Assembly: GCF_049801075.1 (NCBI RefSeq)
Contig: NZ_JBNAGG010000006.1
Span: 95,855-159,854 of the forward strand
Length of the DNA: 64,000 nucleotides
Reading direction: 5' to 3'
DNA from: Maritalea sp049801075
GTDB lineage: Bacteria; Pseudomonadota; Alphaproteobacteria; Rhizobiales; Devosiaceae
The notes beneath the pieces are model-generated. The model did no database searches, was not told where the DNA came from, and saw only the letters and a list, made by a program, of their open reading frames with translations. Shown here piece by piece: positions 53,912 through 64,000 of the stretch; within the stretch, counting starts at the first letter, position 1, and each line of letters begins with the position of its first letter. Position numbers and translations under genes: made by a program.

Positions 53912-54270
53912 TCTTTCTTGGATGATTGAGCCTTTGCAATGCGGTCGAGAGATTGGCTGATATGGTCTTCGCCATAAGTGTTTTGCACCAATTGGCGGGG
54001 GTGCCGGGGAAGCGAACGCAGTTCGCGACGGCGGCTCAAAAAAGAATGTCACTTAAAGAAAGAACAATAGATTGCGAGATTGAAGTCTTTGACTTTGATT
54101 TTGCTTGATCTTTTACATCGTAAAGAGAAAGCTCATTTGTTTGTTTGACCCGCACCCCGGGGAGAACATTTGATCTTCGTGAAGTTAAATATAAATTTGA
54201 TCTAACCTTATCAAATCTGACGGTTCGTATAGGCTGCACGGCCTGAATTGCGGATATTGATAATGAGAAC
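53912..54270 (+). other. 16S-23S spacer after tRNA-Ala, operon 1
   Basis: About 360 bp. No further tRNA is present. Its end holds TAATGAGAACAATCAAG (54261-54277), which pairs perfectly over 17 bp with 56981-56997 after 23S, the 23S processing stem. Reading frames antisense to the tRNAs here are spurious. Confidence 0.8.
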
Positions 54271-56988
<2,718 letters not shown>

Positions 56989-57089
56989 TTCTCATTAATC
57001 AATGTCCGTAAAACACCATTTACCAAACACGAACATCATCACTAGGTTCGCCTAGTACATATATTTAACTTCACGTTTTTGCTTTTTGC

Positions 57090-57210
57090 CGACTTGGTGA
57101 TTATAGCGTGGTGCTCAGAACACGATCCCATTCCGAACTCGAACGTTAAACACCTCAGCGCCGATGGTACTTTGTCTTAAGGCATGGAAGAGTAGGTCGT
57201 TGCCAAGTCT
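57090..57210 (+). rRNA. rrf: 5S ribosomal RNA, operon 1
   Basis: About 120 nt. The terminal helix pairs CGACTTGG with CCAAGTCTG, and the core has CGATCCCATTCCGAACTCG. No tRNA-fMet follows, unlike many relatives. Confidence 0.95.
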
Positions 57211-57250
57211 GCTAAAAGCAAAAATAGCTCAATCGATGTAAATAATATCA

Positions 57251-57287
57251 AAACCCCACTAGCTAGAAATAGCCAGTGGGGTTTTTT
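57251..57287 (+). terminator. Terminator of rRNA operon 1
   Basis: AAACCCCACT/AGTGGGGTTT stem, extended inward by GCTA/TAGC with a GAAA loop, then six T in a row. Strong Rho-independent terminator 40 bp after 5S. Confidence 0.9.
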
Positions 57288-57343
57288 GTTTGCTGAAGGG
57301 GGCTCGAAAAAATGCGTAAGCGCGTGGAGGAGTTTGTTTCTTC

Positions 57344-57385
57344 TTAACCATAATTTGGGAATGTACGCTCAATTTTAACCATAAT
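57344..57385 (+). promoter_or_regulatory. Two CtrA-like half-sites upstream of the OMP gene
   Basis: TTAACCATAAT occurs twice (57344-57354 and 57375-57385), 31 bp apart. TTAACCAT is the core CtrA half-site. Full TTAA-N7-TTAAC sites are not seen. They lie 20-60 bp upstream of the start. Confidence 0.5.
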
Positions 57386-57403
57386 GAATTGTTGAGTGTC
57401 TTT

Positions 57404-58051
57404 ATGTTTTTACAAAGAATTGGAATTTCCACCTTGGTTTCTGTTGTGATGGTGACGACTGCAGCAGCGGAAGATTGGGATGGGTTTTATACTGGGGTGT
57501 TCGCAGGATACATACAAGGTAATGCCGATTCTCAAAGAGTTGGCGGCGGCGGCGAATCATATGTAGAGCTCTCAGGTAGCGGTTTTGGCGCGCTGTTAGG
57601 CTATAACCACGTACATGAAGATATTTTGATTGGTCTCGAATCGGACATAACAATCGCAAATGTTGGCGTCTATGACACTTGCCAAATTGCGCCGGCGTTT
57701 GATTGCGGTTCATATTTAGATTGGTACGGAAGTGTCAGAGGCCGAATCGGTATGGTTGCTGATGACCTTTTAATCTACGGCACTGCTGGCCTTGCATACG
57801 GAAAAGGGCGTACAACGATTAGTCCTGCTGGACCTGGTGTTTCCGGAAGTGCTGACATTCTCTCTTGGGGATGGACAGCAGGCTTCGGTGCGGAATATGC
57901 AGTTGCTGAAAACATTCGCCTCAAGGCGGAGTACATCTATACAGATCTTGGAATGGATACGACTGCAATAGGGACTATCAGTGATACCAACCAATATGAA
58001 GTAAACCCGCAACATCAAGCGTTGAAAGTCGGTGTAAACTTTGGATTTTAA
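57404..58051 (+). CDS. Outer membrane beta-barrel protein (Omp25/OmpA-like)
   Basis: 215 residues from ATG 57404; a TTG at 57389 is the alternative. Signal peptide MFLQRIGISTLVSVVMVTTAAAEDW. Alternating beta strands GFYTGVFAGYIQG, GFGALLGYNHVHEDILIGLES, GSVRGRIGMVADDLLIYGTAGLAYGKG and the ending ALKVGVNFGF with C-terminal Phe are typical of small eight-stranded barrels (OMP_b-brl). It is the only gene between two rRNA operons. A hairpin (58109-58131) may end its transcript. Confidence 0.92.
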   Translation: MFLQRIGISTLVSVVMVTTAAAEDWDGFYTGVFAGYIQGNADSQRVGGGGESYVELSGSGFGALLGYNHVHEDILIGLESDITIANVGVYDTCQIAPAFDCGSYLDWYGSVRGRIGMVADDLLIYGTAGLAYGKGRTTISPAGPGVSGSADILSWGWTAGFGAEYAVAENIRLKAEYIYTDLGMDTTAIGTISDTNQYEVNPQHQALKVGVNFGF

Positions 58052-58108
58052 TCCAAATCTTCAAAAAACACGGAGTCGGTACGGTGAAACGCCGCGCCGA
58101 CCATCTGC

Positions 58109-58131
58109 GCTTACATGTCCAAAATGTAAGC
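58109..58131 (+). terminator. Terminator-like hairpin after the OMP gene
   Basis: GCTTACAT/ATGTAAGC 8-bp stem with a 7-nt loop, then CTTAATTT. Moderate T-run. Confidence 0.5.
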
Positions 58132-58191
58132 CTTAATTTGTCGATGAAATGACGTAATCCTCACCAAATTGGATTATTCACGACAAAGTTG

Positions 58192-58220
58192 TTGACTCTC
58201 AACTCCCAGCGCATTATCAC
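58192..58220 (+). promoter_or_regulatory. rRNA operon 2, promoter candidate 1
   Basis: TTGACT (58192-58197), 17-bp spacer, TATCAC (58215-58220). TGTTGACTCT is shared with the distal promoter of operon 1; the -10 is weaker. Confidence 0.5.
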
Positions 58221-58274
58221 CGCCCACAGCTTGAATGAAACAACGGGCGAAGCCTACAATGGAAATCAAGTTAA

Positions 58275-58340
58275 CTAATTGAAAGTAAATTCAAAATTTT
58301 CAATTAGGGTGTTGACAGGATGAGATGATCAAACTATCTA
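58275..58340 (+). promoter_or_regulatory. rRNA operon 2, promoter 2 with upstream inverted repeat
   Basis: TTGACA (58312-58317), 17-bp spacer, TATCTA (58335-58340). CTAATTGAAA (58275-58284) and TTTCAATTAG (58298-58307) form a perfect 10-bp inverted repeat that ends 4 bp (GGTG) before the -35, as in operon 1. Confidence 0.75.
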
Positions 58341-58428
58341 CACCATTCTGAATTGAGTTTGCCTCTGGCATATGAAATTCAAATTTGTTTCGACAATAAA
58401 CTTTCTGAGTTTTAGTTGAAATATTCGG

Positions 58429-58457
58429 TTGACAGGCTAATTCGTTAGTCTTATAAC
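58429..58457 (+). promoter_or_regulatory. rRNA operon 2, promoter 3 (proximal)
   Basis: TTGACA (58429-58434), 17-bp spacer, TATAAC (58452-58457), then CCCCAAGCGCTG. It corresponds to the distal promoter of operon 1. Confidence 0.8.
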
Positions 58458-58522
58458 CCCCAAGCGCTGGCCGAACTGATTTGCAGTTTGACAGTGCTTC
58501 CATAAAAAGGCAGTCTGTTCTG

Positions 58523-58534
58523 CCGGTTCGCCGG
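58523..58534 (+). other. UUCG hairpin in the operon 2 leader
   Basis: CCGG-TTCG-CCGG, a short but very stable tetraloop hairpin in the transcribed leader. Different sequence from the UUCG hairpin of operon 1. Confidence 0.5.
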
Positions 58535-58809
58535 TGAAAGGATGCTTTGCGGTTGTGAGAGAAATTGAGCAACCGAATGACATTGTGTTTCGCTGAAACT
58601 TATGTCGGTTTTTTGACATTGTGAAGAAAAGAAGAAAGAGAAACGTGGACGGCGAGGTCCTTGCGGATCGGCTTTTGGCCGATCGTAGAAGACTTCGATG
58701 GGTGTACGTTTCTATAAGAGAACACCAAATGGATAATGCGTTGAGAAACGTGTTGTGACATAAGTGGTGTCCTCGTCAAGAACGTGCATTGCGTCGTAAA
58801 TAGTCATAT

Positions 58810-60302
<1,493 letters not shown>

Positions 60303-60437
60303 TGTCCTTCATCAGCTTGCTGATATCGGACTTTCAATAGATACAGATTGGTTAGTCAAACCAATCGCTTAATACAGCGCGGGACTTTGCCGCCTTCGTT
60401 TCTCTTTCTTCACATGTAAGTGACGTTCATCACGTTC

Positions 60438-60514
<77 letters not shown>

Positions 60515-60533
60515 TATCCTGTTGGAATAGTGA

Positions 60534-60609
60534 GGGGCCATAGCTCAGCTGGGAGAGCGCCTGATTTGCATTCAGGAGGTCGTCGGTTCGATCCCGTCTG
60601 GCTCCACCA
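60534..60609 (+). tRNA. tRNA-Ala (UGC), operon 2
   Basis: Identical to the operon 1 copy; anticodon TGC at 60567-60569. Confidence 0.97.
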
Positions 60610-60968
60610 TCTTTCTTGGATGATTGAGCCTTTGCAATGCGGTCGAGAGATTGGCTGATATGGTCTTCGCCATAAGTGTTTTGCACCAATTGGCGGGGGT
60701 GCCGGGGAAGCGAACGCAGTTCGCGACGGCGGCTCAAAAAAGAATGTCACTTAAAGAAAGAACAATAGATTGCGAGATTGAAGTCTTTGACTTTGATTTT
60801 GCTTGATCTTTTACATCGTAAAGAGAAAGCTCATTTGTTTGTTTGACCCGCACCCCGGGGAGAACATTTGATCTTCGTGAAGTTAAATATAAATTTGATC
60901 TAACCTTATCAAATCTGACGGTTCGTATAGGCTGCACGGCCTGAATTGCGGATATTGATAATGAGAAC
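60610..60968 (+). other. 16S-23S spacer after tRNA-Ala, operon 2
   Basis: Same content as in operon 1: no gene, and the 5' arm of the 23S processing stem at its end. Confidence 0.8.
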
Positions 60969-63686
<2,718 letters not shown>

Positions 63687-63787
63687 TTCTCATTAATCAA
63701 TGTCCGTAAAACACCATTTACCAAACACGAACATCATCACTAGGTTCGCCTAGTACATATATTTAACTTCACGTTTTTGCTTTTTGC

Positions 63788-63908
63788 CGACTTGGTGATT
63801 ATAGCGTGGTGCTCAGAACACGATCCCATTCCGAACTCGAACGTTAAACACCTCAGCGCCGATGGTACTTTGTCTTAAGGCATGGAAGAGTAGGTCGTTG
63901 CCAAGTCT
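63788..63908 (+). rRNA. rrf: 5S ribosomal RNA, operon 2
   Basis: Copy of the first 5S gene; followed by the terminator and not by a tRNA. Confidence 0.95.
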
Positions 63909-63948
63909 GCTAAAAGCAAAAATAGCTCAATCGATGTAAATAATATCA

Positions 63949-63985
63949 AAACCCCACTAGCTAGAAATAGCCAGTGGGGTTTTTT
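63949..63985 (+). terminator. Terminator of rRNA operon 2
   Basis: Same stem-loop and T-run as in operon 1, 15 bp before the window end. Confidence 0.9.
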
Positions 63986-64000
63986 GTTTGCTGAAGGGGG

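Larger units (their letters stand above)
58052..58602 (+). other. Region upstream of rRNA operon 2
   Basis: 550 bp without a gene. It holds a likely OMP terminator and three promoter candidates for the second rRNA operon, listed separately. A leftward open frame across 58300-58572 has no support. Confidence 0.7.

Overview
The window comes from an alphaproteobacterium of the order Hyphomicrobiales (Rhizobiales) with a mid-range GC content. The evidence is the gene complement and order: an SUV3-like helicase next to DUF3108 and rpmB; cobS-cobT with a J-domain protein and bolA; aroK-aroB-CorC; comF-grxC-nitrilase-DUF1178; lysC-ptsP-prfA-prmC-DUF4167. The 16S sequence also has alphaproteobacterial character. 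A Devosiaceae/Maritalea-like relative is a guess, not a demonstrated assignment.

Layout. 1-2.8 kb: 5' end of an SUV3-like helicase gene (cut by the window edge), a DUF3108 protein and ribosomal protein L28. 2.8-6.6 kb: a queuosine-precursor transporter (YhhQ/VUT family), a TetR repressor with a thiol-isomerase-like gene, a divergent small membrane protein under two matching operators, and an M42 aminopeptidase. 6.6-11.6 kb: the cobS-cobT cobalt-chelatase pair, a secreted phytase-like esterase, a J-domain protein and BolA. 11.6-16.9 kb: CorC-like protein, aroB, aroK, a 50-residue membrane peptide, xerD and accA. 17-22.9 kb: L,D-transpeptidase lipoprotein, GNAT, SLC13-type transporter, uracil-DNA glycosylase-like protein, SAM-fold protein, PhnB-like protein and a methyltransferase. 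23-32.4 kb: secA, a parvulin foldase, argJ, an SRPBCC protein, a MutT-type Nudix protein, an unlisted 57-residue Flp pilin, an NDUFAF5-like methyltransferase, comF, grxC, a nitrilase-family amidase and DUF1178. 32.5-46.9 kb: MFS transporter, creatininase-like protein, ubiG, lysC, ptsP, prfA, prmC, DUF4167, a GlxA-type AraC regulator and clpB. 47-51.4 kb: a candidate 6S-like structured RNA, small stress or metabolic proteins, a DoxX-like gene whose ribosome binding site lies in a hairpin, a CBS protein and a large M23 peptidase.

51.6-64 kb: two rRNA operons in direct tandem (16S - tRNA-Ile - tRNA-Ala - 23S - 5S - terminator). They are copies over at least 5,398 bp at a fixed offset of 6,698 bp, and a single outer-membrane-protein gene sits between them. 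The copies match from just before boxA to past the terminator. The promoters lie outside the shared block and are organised differently in the two operons.

Most genes are housekeeping. The material most worth a second look is non-coding: the TetR operator pair, the 6S-like RNA, the hairpin over the DoxX-like start, and the promoter architecture of the twin rRNA operons. I found no CRISPR array, prophage, insertion sequence or recognisable defence system.
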